Positions 1 through 9,700 of a stretch of DNA of 34,177 nt are shown piece by piece. This stretch comes from Acinetobacter lwoffii. GTDB lineage: Bacteria; Pseudomonadota; Gammaproteobacteria; Pseudomonadales; Moraxellaceae. Every line of letters starts with the position of its first letter. Positions within the stretch are counted from its first letter, which is position 1. The DNA lies in NCBI RefSeq assembly GCF_024129435.1, contig NZ_JAMXXN010000026.1, forward strand, positions 1 to 34,177. Direction: 5' to 3'. The notes under the pieces are model-generated. The model made no database searches. It worked only from the letters and a program-made list of their open reading frames with translations, and had not been told where the DNA came from. A program made the position numbers and the translations under genes.

Positions 1-226
1 CGATTTGATAAGCTTGCACGAAATTACCAGTCTATGATTTACATTGCTTGCATATTTATTTGGTGTAAAGCCAAATGAGGACACGCCCTAGCCAAATGTG
101 GGCTTATTTTAAGCGATAGGTCTGAGGACCCAATGGCAAGATATGTCCTAAGGTGACTTTGGAGTCATCCTCATCTTTAAGACATAAAAAGCCTAGATTA
201 TTCAGGCTTTTGCATATGTAAATCGC
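1..226. other. Spacer downstream of ubiB, no gene seen
   Basis: No convincing reading frame. It holds a 9-bp direct repeat AGCCAAATG at 69-77 and 90-98, 21 bp apart, and several short stems: ATTTGG/CCAAAT (58-63 with 71-76), GCCC/GGGC (85-88 with 100-103) followed by TTATTTT, and GGTC/GACC near 117-130. The GCCC/GGGC stem with its T-rich tail could be a weak plus-strand terminator for something left of the window. The ubiB terminator occupies 187-211. Confidence 0.4.
187..211 (-). terminator. Rho-independent terminator of the ubiE-ubiJ-ubiB transcript
   Basis: Eight-bp stem AAAAGCCT (187-194) with AGGCTTTT (204-211). Read on the minus strand it is followed by a run of T and lies just past the ubiB stop codon. 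Confidence 0.75.
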
Positions 227-1846
227 TTATTTTGCGATGCGCCAGACGGCCAGTAAACTCGCCAGTACAATCAGAATCACCGACACAAACCATGGTGAAA
301 TAATCGCAATTGCCAGCAGAATGGCCATGACACTGCCGAACATCCAGCTACGCTTCTGTTGATGTTCCATTTGCAGGCGCATGCTTTGTAATTCATTGAG
401 CTGTTTGGCATGCCAGGCCGACTGATTTTTTAAACCGTTTAAGCTGTCGATCATCAGGGTCGGTAAATCCTGTGCCCCTAAAAGCAGATCCGGAATTTTC
501 TGTCCCAGTTCTTTCAGGTTCTTTTGCGGATTCATCTGGGCCTTGATCCAGTCTGTCAGGATCGGTTTGGCCAGACTCCAGATATCCAGTTCAGGATACA
601 GGTCGGTTCCCAAACCTTCGACATGCACCAAAGTTTTTAGCAGTAGCATCAATTGAGGTGGAATTTCCAGATGGAAACGACGAGCGATGTCCATGACTTC
701 AATCAGAATGCCGGCAAAATCTAGTTCATGCATCGGTTTTGAGACCATTGGCCCCACACTGCGGCGCATTTCACGAGCCAAAGCATCCTGATCAGTTCCC
801 GGTGGAATCCAGCCGGCCTGATGCACTACCTGAATCAGTTGCATAAAGTCGCTATTCATGACGGCCAGTAGCATTCGCGCGACCGTCATCTGGTCATGCT
901 TGGACAGCTCGCCCATAATCGCGCAGTCCAGCGCAATGAAACGCGGATTGGCCGGATTGATGGTTTCTACAAAGACGTTGCCCGGATGCATGTCAGCATG
1001 GAAGAAGTTATCGCGGAACACCTGAGTAAAGAAGATGGTCAGACCTTTACGTGCCAGATCGGCACGATCCATGCCGAGTCGGTCAAAGGTCGCGATATCT
1101 GAAATCGGCACCCCGGTAATGCGCTCGGCTACCAGAACATCTTTGCTGTCCATGTAAATTTCCGGCACATACATCATGCTCGAGCCGGTAAAGTGATGGC
1201 GCATGCGGCGGGTATTGTCTGCTTCCAGCGTCAGATCCAGCTCATTCAGAATGATCTGTCGATAATCCTGAATGATTTCCGACAAGTGTAATGCGCGGGC
1301 AGCTTCCAGACGTTTTTCCAAAAATTGACCGAGCCATTCCAGAATTTCAAAATCCTGCAAAATCTGCTGGCGAATATTCGGGCGGGTGACTTTAACCACC
1401 ACTTCACGGCCATCATGCAAGGCAGCCGTATGCACCTGAGCAATCGAAGCTGCAGCCAGTGGCTGGGTATCGAAACGCGCGAATAGGGTATTTACATCAG
1501 CTTTCAGGGATTCCTGAATGCGCATCTTGGCTACGTCATTATCAAACGGCTTGACCCGGTCTTGTAGCAAGACCAGTTGCTGTAAAACTTCAGGTGGAAT
1601 CAGGTCACGACGGGTCGAGAGCAGTTGACCGAGCTTGATCGCCAACGGCCCCATTTCTTCTAAAGCCAGTTTCAGCTTGAGCGGATTTTTACGTTCACGA
1701 CTGGACCAGGCGGCCGGATGCATCCGGATGAGGGACAGCACATGCCGCGACTTTTCTGGTAATTCTTCCGCAGGAAACAACGTGTCGAGTCGATAGTGCG
1801 CGGCGATGCGCCAAAGTTCGAGTAAACGTGAAACATGCGGAATCAT
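227..1846 (-). CDS. ubiB: UbiB, ubiquinone biosynthesis ATPase/kinase-like protein
   Basis: Atypical kinase-like protein of the UbiB/ADCK family, needed for ubiquinone synthesis at the inner membrane; the family is thought to act as an ATPase assisting the Ubi complex rather than as a protein kinase. At 539 aa it matches the roughly 546 aa of E. coli UbiB. Visible landmarks are the KxGQ motif (K71-L-G-Q74), the Ala-rich loop AAASIAQVH (131-139) that replaces the P-loop, Lys152 in VVKV, the catalytic-loop motif HADMHPGN (283-290), and the metal-binding Asp307 in LDCAIMG. Two hydrophobic helices at about 500-539 form the C-terminal membrane anchor. It starts 12 bases after the ubiJ stop, last gene of the ubiE-ubiJ-ubiB operon. 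Confidence 0.96.
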   Translation of the reverse strand: MIPHVSRLLELWRIAAHYRLDTLFPAEELPEKSRHVLSLIRMHPAAWSSRERKNPLKLKLALEEMGPLAIKLGQLLSTRRDLIPPEVLQQLVLLQDRVKPFDNDVAKMRIQESLKADVNTLFARFDTQPLAAASIAQVHTAALHDGREVVVKVTRPNIRQQILQDFEILEWLGQFLEKRLEAARALHLSEIIQDYRQIILNELDLTLEADNTRRMRHHFTGSSMMYVPEIYMDSKDVLVAERITGVPISDIATFDRLGMDRADLARKGLTIFFTQVFRDNFFHADMHPGNVFVETINPANPRFIALDCAIMGELSKHDQMTVARMLLAVMNSDFMQLIQVVHQAGWIPPGTDQDALAREMRRSVGPMVSKPMHELDFAGILIEVMDIARRFHLEIPPQLMLLLKTLVHVEGLGTDLYPELDIWSLAKPILTDWIKAQMNPQKNLKELGQKIPDLLLGAQDLPTLMIDSLNGLKNQSAWHAKQLNELQSMRLQMEHQQKRSWMFGSVMAILLAIAIISPWFVSVILIVLASLLAVWRIAK

Positions 1847-1858
1847 AAAGCTGTGTAC

Positions 1859-2536
1859 CTAGTCTTGAGTAGAATTGTTGGAGGCATCGATTTGAGCCTG
1901 AAGCTGATGGATTTTTGCTTCAACCCGATCTAAATTTTGATTCAGGATACGGGTGTCCTGATTCAGGTCATCCATTTGCCAGCGGTGGGCAAACAGACCA
2001 CTGTCTTCTTTTAAGGCATCTTCAGCAAAGAATAATTGACTTTGCAGGGTGCGTTTTAGCTGCTTGGGCAGCAGTTGCAATTTGCCAATTTCATGCGCCA
2101 GCGTCGGGCCAATCCAGGGACTTAAGTGCGCTGCCAGATCCAGTTCCGCCTGTTGCATGATGCGCTGGATTTCCTGCAATAACTTGTAGTCGCCTTGCAA
2201 TGGAATATTGCCGACTTCATCGGAAAGCAGCAGCTTGAGTAATTCCACCACATTGCTGACCTGCAAGGTTGCAGTTGCTTCGGTGACTGTCGCGGAACTT
2301 GCGTCAAATGGACGTTGTTCAAAGACCGAAGGTGTTTCGGTATGACCGGTTGCCGTTGGCTCCAGACGAACTTTGCCCTCATCAAAAAACACATCGACCG
2401 AAAGCTGTGGCGAGGCGATCACCACCCGCAGCATTTTACCGGATAGGGCATTCAGCTGGATGCGGGTAATGGCATCCAGATCAATCACATGATGAATCAC
2501 GCGTTCAACAGCACCGAGTGCCAGAATTGACCACAT
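1859..2536 (-). CDS. ubiJ: UbiJ, SCP2-domain ubiquinone biosynthesis accessory factor
   Basis: Accessory protein that, in E. coli, binds ubiquinone intermediates with UbiK and helps organise the soluble Ubi complex. The N-terminal half has the character of an SCP2 sterol-carrier-like lipid-binding domain; the last 40 or so residues (heptad-like, with DRVEAKIHQLQAQID) look like the short coiled coil seen in this family. I use ATG at 2536 (225 aa): AAGG lies ten bases upstream, just after the ubiE stop, whereas the alternative TTG at 2542 sits too close to it. The gene lies between ubiE and ubiB, the conserved gammaproteobacterial order, and is surely co-transcribed with them. Confidence 0.88.
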   Translation of the reverse strand: MWSILALGAVERVIHHVIDLDAITRIQLNALSGKMLRVVIASPQLSVDVFFDEGKVRLEPTATGHTETPSVFEQRPFDASSATVTEATATLQVSNVVELLKLLLSDEVGNIPLQGDYKLLQEIQRIMQQAELDLAAHLSPWIGPTLAHEIGKLQLLPKQLKRTLQSQLFFAEDALKEDSGLFAHRWQMDDLNQDTRILNQNLDRVEAKIHQLQAQIDASNNSTQD

Positions 2537-2548
2537 AGGCAAGGAACC

Positions 2549-3493
2549 TTAAAGTTTGAAACCGCGGTGAACCGCAACAATCCCGCCAGTCAGGTTGTGA
2601 TAGTCACAATTCTGGAAGCCGGCATTTTCCATCATGCCTTTCAGGGTGCGCTGATCTGGATGCATACGGATCGATTCAGCTAGGTATTTATAGCTTTCTG
2701 CATCATTGGCAATGATTTTACCCATGATTGGCAATGCCGTGAACGAATAAAGGTCATACAGCTTAGAGAATGGCTCAAACACTGGTTTAGAAAATTCTAG
2801 AACCAGTAAACGGCCACCTGGCTTGAGTACACGGTACATCGCAGCAAGTGCTGCATCTTTATCGGTCACGTTACGTAGACCGAAAGAAATCGTTAAAAGA
2901 TCAAAGCTGTTATCTGCAAATGGTTCTAAGGTTTCGGCATTGGCCAGAACGAAATCGACATTGGTACAGCCCGCATCGATCAGACGGTCACGACCGACAT
3001 TCAGCATCGATTCGTTAATATCAGACAGTACCACATGACCTGTCGGACCAACTTCACGGCTAAAGACTTTAGCCAAGTCGCCAGTACCACCCGCGATATC
3101 CAGCACATGCTGGCCACGGCGTACACCTGACATATTGATTGCAAAACGCTTCCACAGGCGATGAATACCAAAAGACATCAGGTCATTCATAATGTCGTAT
3201 TTGCTCGCCACCGAGTGGAACACTTCTGCGACTTTCTGGGCTTTTTCTTCGCTGTTAACAGTTTGATAGCCGAAGTGTGTGGTTGAGCCGACGTTACCGG
3301 TATTGGCACCACGCGGCAGATTATATTTAGGCACAGTACCCATCACAGGCGTGTCAGTCAGACGTTGTTCTAAAGATTGTTGCTGACCTTGCGGGGTGCC
3401 TTGTGGAAGGGGTTCAGTTAAGAATGGGCTCACTTTGTCTGTCTGTTGTGCCGACTCGGGGGTAGGGGTAGGCGTTGTATTTTCATTCGACAT
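2549..3493 (-). CDS. ubiE: UbiE, demethylmenaquinone/2-polyprenyl-benzoquinol C-methyltransferase
   Basis: SAM-dependent C-methyltransferase of ubiquinone (and, where present, menaquinone) synthesis. The SAM-binding motif I is [11 protein letters not shown], and the family blocks [34 protein letters not shown] and [10 protein letters not shown] are all present. ATG at 3493 (314 aa) is chosen because AGGAG lies eight bases upstream; an ATG at 3511 has no ribosome-binding site. E. coli UbiE (about 251 aa) begins close to the HFG block, so this protein carries roughly 70 extra N-terminal residues rich in Thr, Pro and Gln, apparently disordered. First gene of the ubiE-ubiJ-ubiB operon. Confidence 0.96.
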   Translation of the reverse strand: MSNENTTPTPTPESAQQTDKVSPFLTEPLPQGTPQGQQQSLEQRLTDTPVMGTVPKYNLPRGANTGNVGSTTHFGYQTVNSEEKAQKVAEVFHSVASKYDIMNDLMSFGIHRLWKRFAINMSGVRRGQHVLDIAGGTGDLAKVFSREVGPTGHVVLSDINESMLNVGRDRLIDAGCTNVDFVLANAETLEPFADNSFDLLTISFGLRNVTDKDAALAAMYRVLKPGGRLLVLEFSKPVFEPFSKLYDLYSFTALPIMGKIIANDAESYKYLAESIRMHPDQRTLKGMMENAGFQNCDYHNLTGGIVAVHRGFKL

Positions 3494-3537
3494 TGGAGTC
3501 ACTCCTAACATATCAATCGGGTTAATCTTGCATTGTC

Positions 3538-3582
3538 TGCATCATGACAGATTCTAAAGGCTTATTCAGCAATCATGATGCA
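3538..3582. repeat. 10-bp perfect inverted repeat upstream of ubiE
   Basis: TGCATCATGA (3538-3547) and TCATGATGCA (3573-3582) are perfect inverted copies separated by 25 bases, 45-90 bases upstream of the ubiE start. It could be a repressor operator or a hairpin in the ubiE leader; no T-run follows, so it is not an obvious terminator for the upstream gene. Confidence 0.6.
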
Positions 3583-3639
3583 ATTGTTATGAATAATATA
3601 CAGAAAAATTCACGCTTGGCAGAAATACTCATCGGGTAT

Positions 3640-4344
3640 TTACTGAAACGGTAGCGGATCGCCAGAATGTACTTTATCGATAATCTGGCGTTCGGTTGCC
3701 GTGAACGTGCGTACAAATTTTTCTGCCGATTTGAGTGGCTTCATGGCCAGAAAACCATCCTGCATAAATTCATACATCACCTGAAAGTTATATTTATTCG
3801 CCGCGCCTTTACACATTTTAAAGGCCGTATAGACCACAAATGAACGCATGTATTTATCCAGACTCATGCCGAGCTGATCCAGCAGAGCCAACTGTTTCAA
3901 GCGTGCTTCACCCTGATCCAGTTTGAGATAAGTCAGGCGCATCATCTCGTCAGTCAGCGGTTCATGCGGATGATAATCCTGTAATAACTGAATCGCGACC
4001 TGTTCATCCAGCTGTACCGCCAGAATAGCCAGCTCTACACCTGAGGTGCCGGTTTTAATGGCATTTTCCGGAATAACTTTTTCTGCTTTATGCGCATATT
4101 TCATCAGCCGGGCAATCTGTTCTGCCAGCGCATCAAAGTCAGCGCCGCCGTAGAGACGATTGAGGAAATACTCGGACATCAACTGGTTTTGTTTTTCAGC
4201 AAAATGGGCACGATGGGTGCGCTGCATGCGGACTTTCTGCCAGGCCTGCACATCCTGTAAACGGCTTAAAATGTCAGGCCGGGTGTGATAAGCCAATTGA
4301 TAATAATGCGCTAACAGATCATCGAGTACGGCAAGTTTGGACAT
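3640..4344 (-). CDS. FFLEELY-motif-type conserved protein of unknown function
   Basis: A soluble-looking, mostly helical 234-aa protein without signal peptide or membrane segment. The segment EYFLNRLYGG (residues 58-67) resembles the motif after which 'FFLEELY motif protein' is named, a family I know mainly from Acinetobacter and related bacteria; this assignment is from memory of the motif. No catalytic residues can be proposed. It is transcribed divergently from pap and lies 146 bases upstream of ubiE in the same direction, so read-through into the ubi operon is possible. The ribosome-binding site is weak. Confidence 0.72.
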   Translation of the reverse strand: MSKLAVLDDLLAHYYQLAYHTRPDILSRLQDVQAWQKVRMQRTHRAHFAEKQNQLMSEYFLNRLYGGADFDALAEQIARLMKYAHKAEKVIPENAIKTGTSGVELAILAVQLDEQVAIQLLQDYHPHEPLTDEMMRLTYLKLDQGEARLKQLALLDQLGMSLDKYMRSFVVYTAFKMCKGAANKYNFQVMYEFMQDGFLAMKPLKSAEKFVRTFTATERQIIDKVHSGDPLPFQ

Positions 4345-4492
4345 GAGGCTTCAATTATCATTGGAGGATGCAAGAATCTTAGAGGTTGCCGGACAATCCT
4401 GCTATGACAAATTGAACAGAGATCGGGCATTTGTATGTCAATCTGTTGTTTAAATAGCCAATTTAATCGTGTGAAAAACGTTGCCAGAGCTA

Positions 4493-4520
4493 TTTTTGCG
4501 CTGAAACTCCTCGCTATACT
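4493..4520 (+). promoter_or_regulatory. Candidate promoter of pap
   Basis: -10 TATACT (4515-4520) with a weak -35 TTTTTG (4493-4498), 16-base spacer. The predicted start, near 4527, gives a leader of about 23 bases before the pap ATG. Confidence 0.4.
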
Positions 4521-4549
4521 GCAAATAGAATAAAAGATCAGGGTTGAAG

Positions 4550-5968
4550 ATGCGTATGGAACAACCACAATTTCAGTTAATGGATGAAGATCAGCTGTCT
4601 GTCGAGCTGATTGATGCCCAATATAATTTAAAAAAGACCCGAGGCCAGAAAAATGCCAAAAGTCTGGTGATTCTGGTGAATGGCATTGAGCTGGCCGGCA
4701 AGGGTGAAGCGGTCAAACAGCTACGTGAATGGGTCGATCCGCGCTATTTGCGCGTGAAAGCCGATAAGCCCCAGTTAGCCGGCCCAAAGCAGACCTTGTG
4801 GCAACCTTATGCGCGTTTTATTCCAGCTGAAGGCCAGATCATGGTGCTGTTTGGTAACTGGTATAGCGATCTGCTCGGCAGTGCCATGCAAGCTGAAAGC
4901 CCGCTGAGTGATGCACAGTTTGATGAATATCTGCAAGAGATGCAGGCCTTTGAACAGGACCTGAAAAATAACCATGTGGATGTGATCAAGGTCTGGTTTG
5001 ACCTGTCCTGGAAAGTCTTGCAAAAACGCCTGGATGCCATGGATCCGAGTGAAACTCACTGGCATCAACTGCATGGTCTGGACTGGCGCAATCGCAAAGA
5101 ATATGACACCTTGCAGCGCCTGCGTCAGCGCTTTACCGAGGACTGGTTCATTATTGATGGCGAAGATGAGCAGCAGCGCGACCAGCAATTTGCCCAGTAT
5201 ATCCTGAGTGCTTTGAAACATTGTCCGGATCACCCGGCCAGAGCCAAGGGAGGATGGAAGCAGGCCAAGATTCCCGAGCAGTTAAAACATCCTTCCATGA
5301 CCCAAGCCCAGCCAGAAGATTACAAGCCGGAATTAAAAAAGTTAACCGCGAAGGTCGCTAAAGCCATGCGTTCCGATTCGCGTAATGTAGTGATTCTGTT
5401 TGAAGGCATGGATGCCGCTGGCAAGGGCGGCGCGATCAAGCGGATTGTCAAAAAACTGGATCCACGTGAATATGAAATTCATACCATTGCCGCACCAGAA
5501 AAATATGAGCTGAGCCGTCCTTATTTATGGCGCTTCTGGACCAAGCTGCAAACCGATGATGATATCTGCATTTTTGACCGTTCCTGGTATGGTCGGGTAT
5601 TGGTAGAACGGGTAGAAGGGTTTTCTAGTCCGGTAGAATGGCAGCGTGCTTATAATGAAATTAACCGTTTTGAACAGAGCTTGGTCAAGCATCAAACGGT
5701 GATTGTGAAAATCTGGCTGGCAATCTCCAAGGAGGAACAGGCAGCGCGTTTTAAGGCGCGTGAAGATACACCGCATAAGCGTTTTAAAATTACTGAAGAA
5801 GACTGGCGTAACCGGGAACGCTGGGACGATTATCTGAAAGCGGCAGCCGATATGTTTGAACATACCTCGACCGAGGAAGCGCCCTGGCATATTATTGCGA
5901 CCGATGATAAGAATACCGCACGGGTCGACGTGTTAAAGGCTATTTTAAAACAGCTTCAGGCAGAATAA
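4550..5968 (+). CDS. pap: Polyphosphate:AMP phosphotransferase (tandem PPK2 domains)
   Basis: Transfers a phosphate from inorganic polyphosphate to AMP to give ADP; with adenylate kinase this regenerates ATP from polyphosphate. Two PPK2 domains are fused, as in class II PAPs such as that of A. johnsonii. The N-terminal domain keeps a Walker A-like GIELAGKGE (45-53) but has FGNWYSDLL where the C-terminal domain has the lid/Walker B block FDRSWYGRVLVERVEG (about 342-357). The C-terminal Walker A is GMDAAGKGG (286-294). Only the second domain therefore looks catalytically complete. I start at ATG 4550 (473 aa) because AGGG lies six bases upstream; TTG 4544 abuts that site. Its own promoter is likely, and it is convergent with the next gene. 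Confidence 0.95.
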   Translation: MRMEQPQFQLMDEDQLSVELIDAQYNLKKTRGQKNAKSLVILVNGIELAGKGEAVKQLREWVDPRYLRVKADKPQLAGPKQTLWQPYARFIPAEGQIMVLFGNWYSDLLGSAMQAESPLSDAQFDEYLQEMQAFEQDLKNNHVDVIKVWFDLSWKVLQKRLDAMDPSETHWHQLHGLDWRNRKEYDTLQRLRQRFTEDWFIIDGEDEQQRDQQFAQYILSALKHCPDHPARAKGGWKQAKIPEQLKHPSMTQAQPEDYKPELKKLTAKVAKAMRSDSRNVVILFEGMDAAGKGGAIKRIVKKLDPREYEIHTIAAPEKYELSRPYLWRFWTKLQTDDDICIFDRSWYGRVLVERVEGFSSPVEWQRAYNEINRFEQSLVKHQTVIVKIWLAISKEEQAARFKAREDTPHKRFKITEEDWRNRERWDDYLKAAADMFEHTSTEEAPWHIIATDDKNTARVDVLKAILKQLQAE

Positions 5969-5979
5969 TCTGCCTGAAG
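5954..5979. terminator. Perfect 11-bp hairpin embracing the pap stop codon
   Basis: CTTCAGGCAGA (5954-5964) pairs with TCTGCCTGAAG (5969-5979) around the loop ATAA, so the TAA stop (5966-5968) lies in the loop. T-rich sequence follows only loosely on either strand. It is the only strong structure between the convergent genes and could end transcription in both directions. Confidence 0.55.
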
Positions 5980-6022
5980 TAGAGGATTTTAAAAAGTTTA
6001 AAAATATTCAGCTTAAATAGTA

Positions 6023-6523
6023 TTAACCTTGGGCGACCTGTTTTTGCTGGATACTTTTAGCCGTGCGATAGCAGTCTTGCACATGAGCATCGGCAATTTT
6101 TTTCATAACAAAATAACCCAGACTTGCGGCCACCAGCTGACCACCTAGTGGAATGAATTTTGTGACTTGCTTTATGATCACTTTCGCTGCAACATTGTTC
6201 AAAGATTTTTTAACTGCCGTGCGTGCGACCACCAGGCCGGAAAATTCTACGCCACGTTTACGCAGCTCCTGCCAGTGAATCTGACGGGTTTTCGGGTCAT
6301 AAACACTGATCTGATCTGGGGACAGGCCGAAGCGGGCATTGATCTCGGGAATCAATTGCGACAAGATGCCGACATCAATGACCACGTCCATAAAAGGTAC
6401 CGGAATCACGGCGGCACCGGCAGAATAGTAGGCGCGTTTTTTGGTGAGTTCCAGGCATTCGTCGCGGATTTGTTCTAAATCTAGGCTCGGATCGAGACGT
6501 TCAGGAATTTTATCTAATTTCAT
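6023..6523 (-). CDS. Small DUF697-like protein, function unknown
   Basis: 166 aa. The block with PVPFMDVVIDVGILSQLIPEI (about 40-60), then a Gly/Ala-rich hydrophobic stretch near 125-145, resembles the DUF697 domain found at the C-terminus of YcjF and some GTPases. Here the domain stands alone, with no GTPase motifs. The hydrophobic pieces suggest membrane association. ATG 6523 is chosen over GTG 6529; AGG lies eight bases upstream. It is convergent with pap and divergent from recC. The family assignment is from pattern memory and is moderate. Confidence 0.7.
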   Translation of the reverse strand: MKLDKIPERLDPSLDLEQIRDECLELTKKRAYYSAGAAVIPVPFMDVVIDVGILSQLIPEINARFGLSPDQISVYDPKTRQIHWQELRKRGVEFSGLVVARTAVKKSLNNVAAKVIIKQVTKFIPLGGQLVAASLGYFVMKKIADAHVQDCYRTAKSIQQKQVAQG

Positions 6524-6560
6524 GGGCACTACCTAAGCTCTATGTTGTTTTTTTCTATTC

Positions 6561-6583
6561 AAGCATCTTTAAGATGCTTTTTT
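6561..6583 (+). terminator. Terminator-like palindrome between divergent genes, upstream of recC
   Basis: AAGCATCTT (6561-6569) with AAGATGCTT (6571-6579) and T-run 6578-6583 on the plus strand. No plus-strand gene ends here, so it may stop read-through coming from pap, or act inside a long recC leader. Confidence 0.45.
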
Positions 6584-6700
6584 CAAAGAAATTTTTCGAC
6601 TGAAGTGTGGTTTTAAAGTGTCATAGAGCGCTCGGGATGTATAGTAAATAATCTTTATTGTTTTGTAGTAAAAACCACATTCAGCAGTTCAGGGGAACCA

Positions 6701-9700
6701 ATGGCCATCCATGTTATTCAGAGTCAACGTATTGATGTGCTTTTGGATAGTATGCTGCGTATTGTCAACCAGACTGCCCGGAATCCATTTGAGGTGTTAC
6801 AAACCCGGCATTTTATTGTGCCTTCGCCGGCAGTAGAAACTTGGCTGACCCAGAAAATTGCCGAGAAAAAAGGCATTAGCGCCAATACCCAGTTTCATCA
6901 CCGGATTCGTGCCTTTCAATGGACTTCCTATCAGTGGGTATTGAATGCGCCTAAAGAGGTGGAGCAGGTCCGTGAGGCCAATATTCCGCGCATTATCATT
7001 AAATGGCGCGTGTTTCAGGCGCTGCGAAAATGCATTCTGCCTGAACAGATTCCTTTAGACGTCGATCATCCGCTGTATTCTATTGTGAAGCGGATTTATG
7101 ATAGTGCTGACCGGCTGGAGCAGGGCACAGAAAAACAGCTGAAAAAACAGAGCATGCTGTACTGGGTGGCGGAGCAGGTGTCGCGTTTGTTCAGCCATTA
7201 TATGGATTATCGTGGTTATTGCGCGCGTAATTGTCCACCGCAAAGTTGCAGCTGCCCGACCAACTGGCTCGAGGCCTGGGGACAGGATATTGCGCTCGAT
7301 ATCGAGCAGATGCTCTATAGCCCCAAAGATGAAAATGGTCATGAGATGCAGGTGGCGGATTTTGTCAAGATTCAGGCGCGTGAACTGGAAGCCTGGCAAC
7401 GCTGGTTGTGGCAGCATGTATTTCAGGATGACTATGCCAAAATCCTGGAGATTGAACGCCTGTATTGGGATCGGCTGGAAAATGAAGAGACTCGAACCCA
7501 AGTCCTGAAACGTTTGCCGGCGCAGATTGTGGTGTTTAGCCTGCTGGAACTGCCACCGAGCCAGCTGGATTTTTTACGCCGTCTGGGGCAATACATTGAT
7601 ATCTATATTTTTCACTTCAACCCCTCGCAGGAATACTGGGCCGACAGTGTCGATCCGGACTGGAAAGCCAGATTTGATTTGCAGCGGGAAGAGCGCTTTA
7701 TTCAGCGCTTTGAAAAAACCCGTCAACGTAAGCCGAATGATGAGGAAATAAAAGATTTCAGGATCAAGCAGCTGAACTTTAATGCCGAAGACCGGGAATC
7801 ACGGCATCCGCTCTTGACCCGATTCGGCAAGCAGGCACGGGATCATTTCTCTCTACTCTCCAAACTGTCTTCAGGAGAAGAAGGTCTCTGGGCGGATGTC
7901 TTTGTCGATGAATATCAGGACAGGCTGCTGGCCAAAATCCAGTCGGATATCTTGTATTTGCTCGAGCCTGAACAGCATCAATATGCTTTAAGCCCTGACG
8001 ATGATTCGGTACAGATTCATGTCTGTCATTCTTCATTACGTCAGCTAGAAGTCCTCAAAGAACAGCTGATTCACTGGCTGGCTCAAGATACGAATGACGC
8101 GCCGCGTCAGCCGAGTGATATTCTGGTGCTGACGCCAAGTCTGAAAGAACTCGAACCGGCAATTCGCAGTGTCTTTGCGCCACCACCGCGCGAGCGTGAA
8201 ATTGGCAGCAAACGCCTGCAGAAAGATAATCTATATTTACCGATCCAGATTGCCGGGGTGTCGCGTCTGGATGTCAGCAATGCCTGGCGCGCGGTACTTG
8301 GCCGGATTCAGTGGGTACGGCGCCGTTTCAGTATTGAGGACTTCGCCGATTGGCTCAGCCTGAATGCGACCCAGCAGTATTATGGCCTGGACTATAGTCA
8401 GGTAGAACGGATGTTGCAGTTGCTGACAGATGCTGGCTTCAAGCGTGGACTGGACCAGCAGCATTTACAGCAAAGCCTCAGTACAGGCGATGAGGATTAC
8501 CGGTTTAGTTTTAAATTCGCGCTGGATCGTCTGGCGTTGGGTCTGGCGATTCCTGAACATACCCTGTTTCAGGACACCTTGAGTTATGCCAAGGTTCTGA
8601 CCAGTGATTTTCCGCTGATTTCGACCCTGATCCGAATTTATCAGGATCTGGTGCAGCGCCGTGACTGGCTGACTTTACATGAAACCGGGCAACGCACGCC
8701 AGTCAAAACCTGGCTGGAATATCTGCGTGCCGATCTGAACGAGTTCCGTGATGCCGGGGTAGAATCACTCAAAACCGTTGCCGAGATTATCGACAAGCAA
8801 ATGCGGATGCTGACCCTGGCCGATTATCATGACCAGGATGATCCACATGCCAGTCAGGAACTGGTGGCACTCAGTTTGCCTCTACCTTATGTGCTGGAAG
8901 AAATTCAGAATACCCTGGAGATGCAGCTGGATCAGGCCGAACCGACAGGACAGATCACCTTTAGCCAGATTGGCCAGATCCGTCCATTACCTTATAAACT
9001 GGTGGTGATGCTGAATCTGGATAGCGGTAAATTTCCGAGCCGCAATCAACAGGTTCCGTTTGACCTGATGCGCAGCCTGAAGCCGCAACTTGGTGACCGT
9101 TCCCGTCTGGATGACGAGCAGGGCGCTTTTCTGGATGCCTTGCTGCTGGCACAGGAAAATCTATGGCTGTTCTATAATGGCTTTGATCTGGAGGATGGTG
9201 AGGCTCGCGATCCATCCACTGCCTTGCAGGAACTGGTTCAGCATATCGCGCTGATCTGCCAGTCTGAACAGCCGGATGCCGAAGTCGATCCGATGGTGGA
9301 TATTCATGGTCTATCGGTCGCTCAACATATCCAGCAGCTTTATCATGTACATCCCTTACAGCCTTTTGATCCAGCCGGATTCGCAGATATGCAGACACCA
9401 CGTTATCAGGATCAGTGGTTTGCGGTAGCAGAATATATCCGCAGCGCCGAAGGCAAGCGCAGCAGCTGGATCAATGCACATTATCCGGCACTAGAACAAA
9501 AAGAAATCCGGGTACTCAAAGGTGATGAATGGATCCGCGATATGATTTTCCCGGCACGTCTATTCCTGAAAAGTGTCGGGGTTTCCACGATTCGCTATGC
9601 CGATTTGCCGAGTTCCCGGGAACCTTTATTATTGAATAAGCTGGAACAGTATCAGGTACGGGATTTCCTGTTGCAACAAGAGCAGGAGATTGAGCCGAAC

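Noticed and set aside
4413..4441. Minus-strand promoter with TTGACA for the FFLEELY-type gene
   Set aside because: The -35 is perfect (4441-4436), but at 17 bases the -10 would be TGTTCA, which matches too poorly to call.
4775..5233. 152-codon minus-strand frame inside pap
   Set aside because: Antisense to conserved PPK2 sequence; no family resemblance or start signal.
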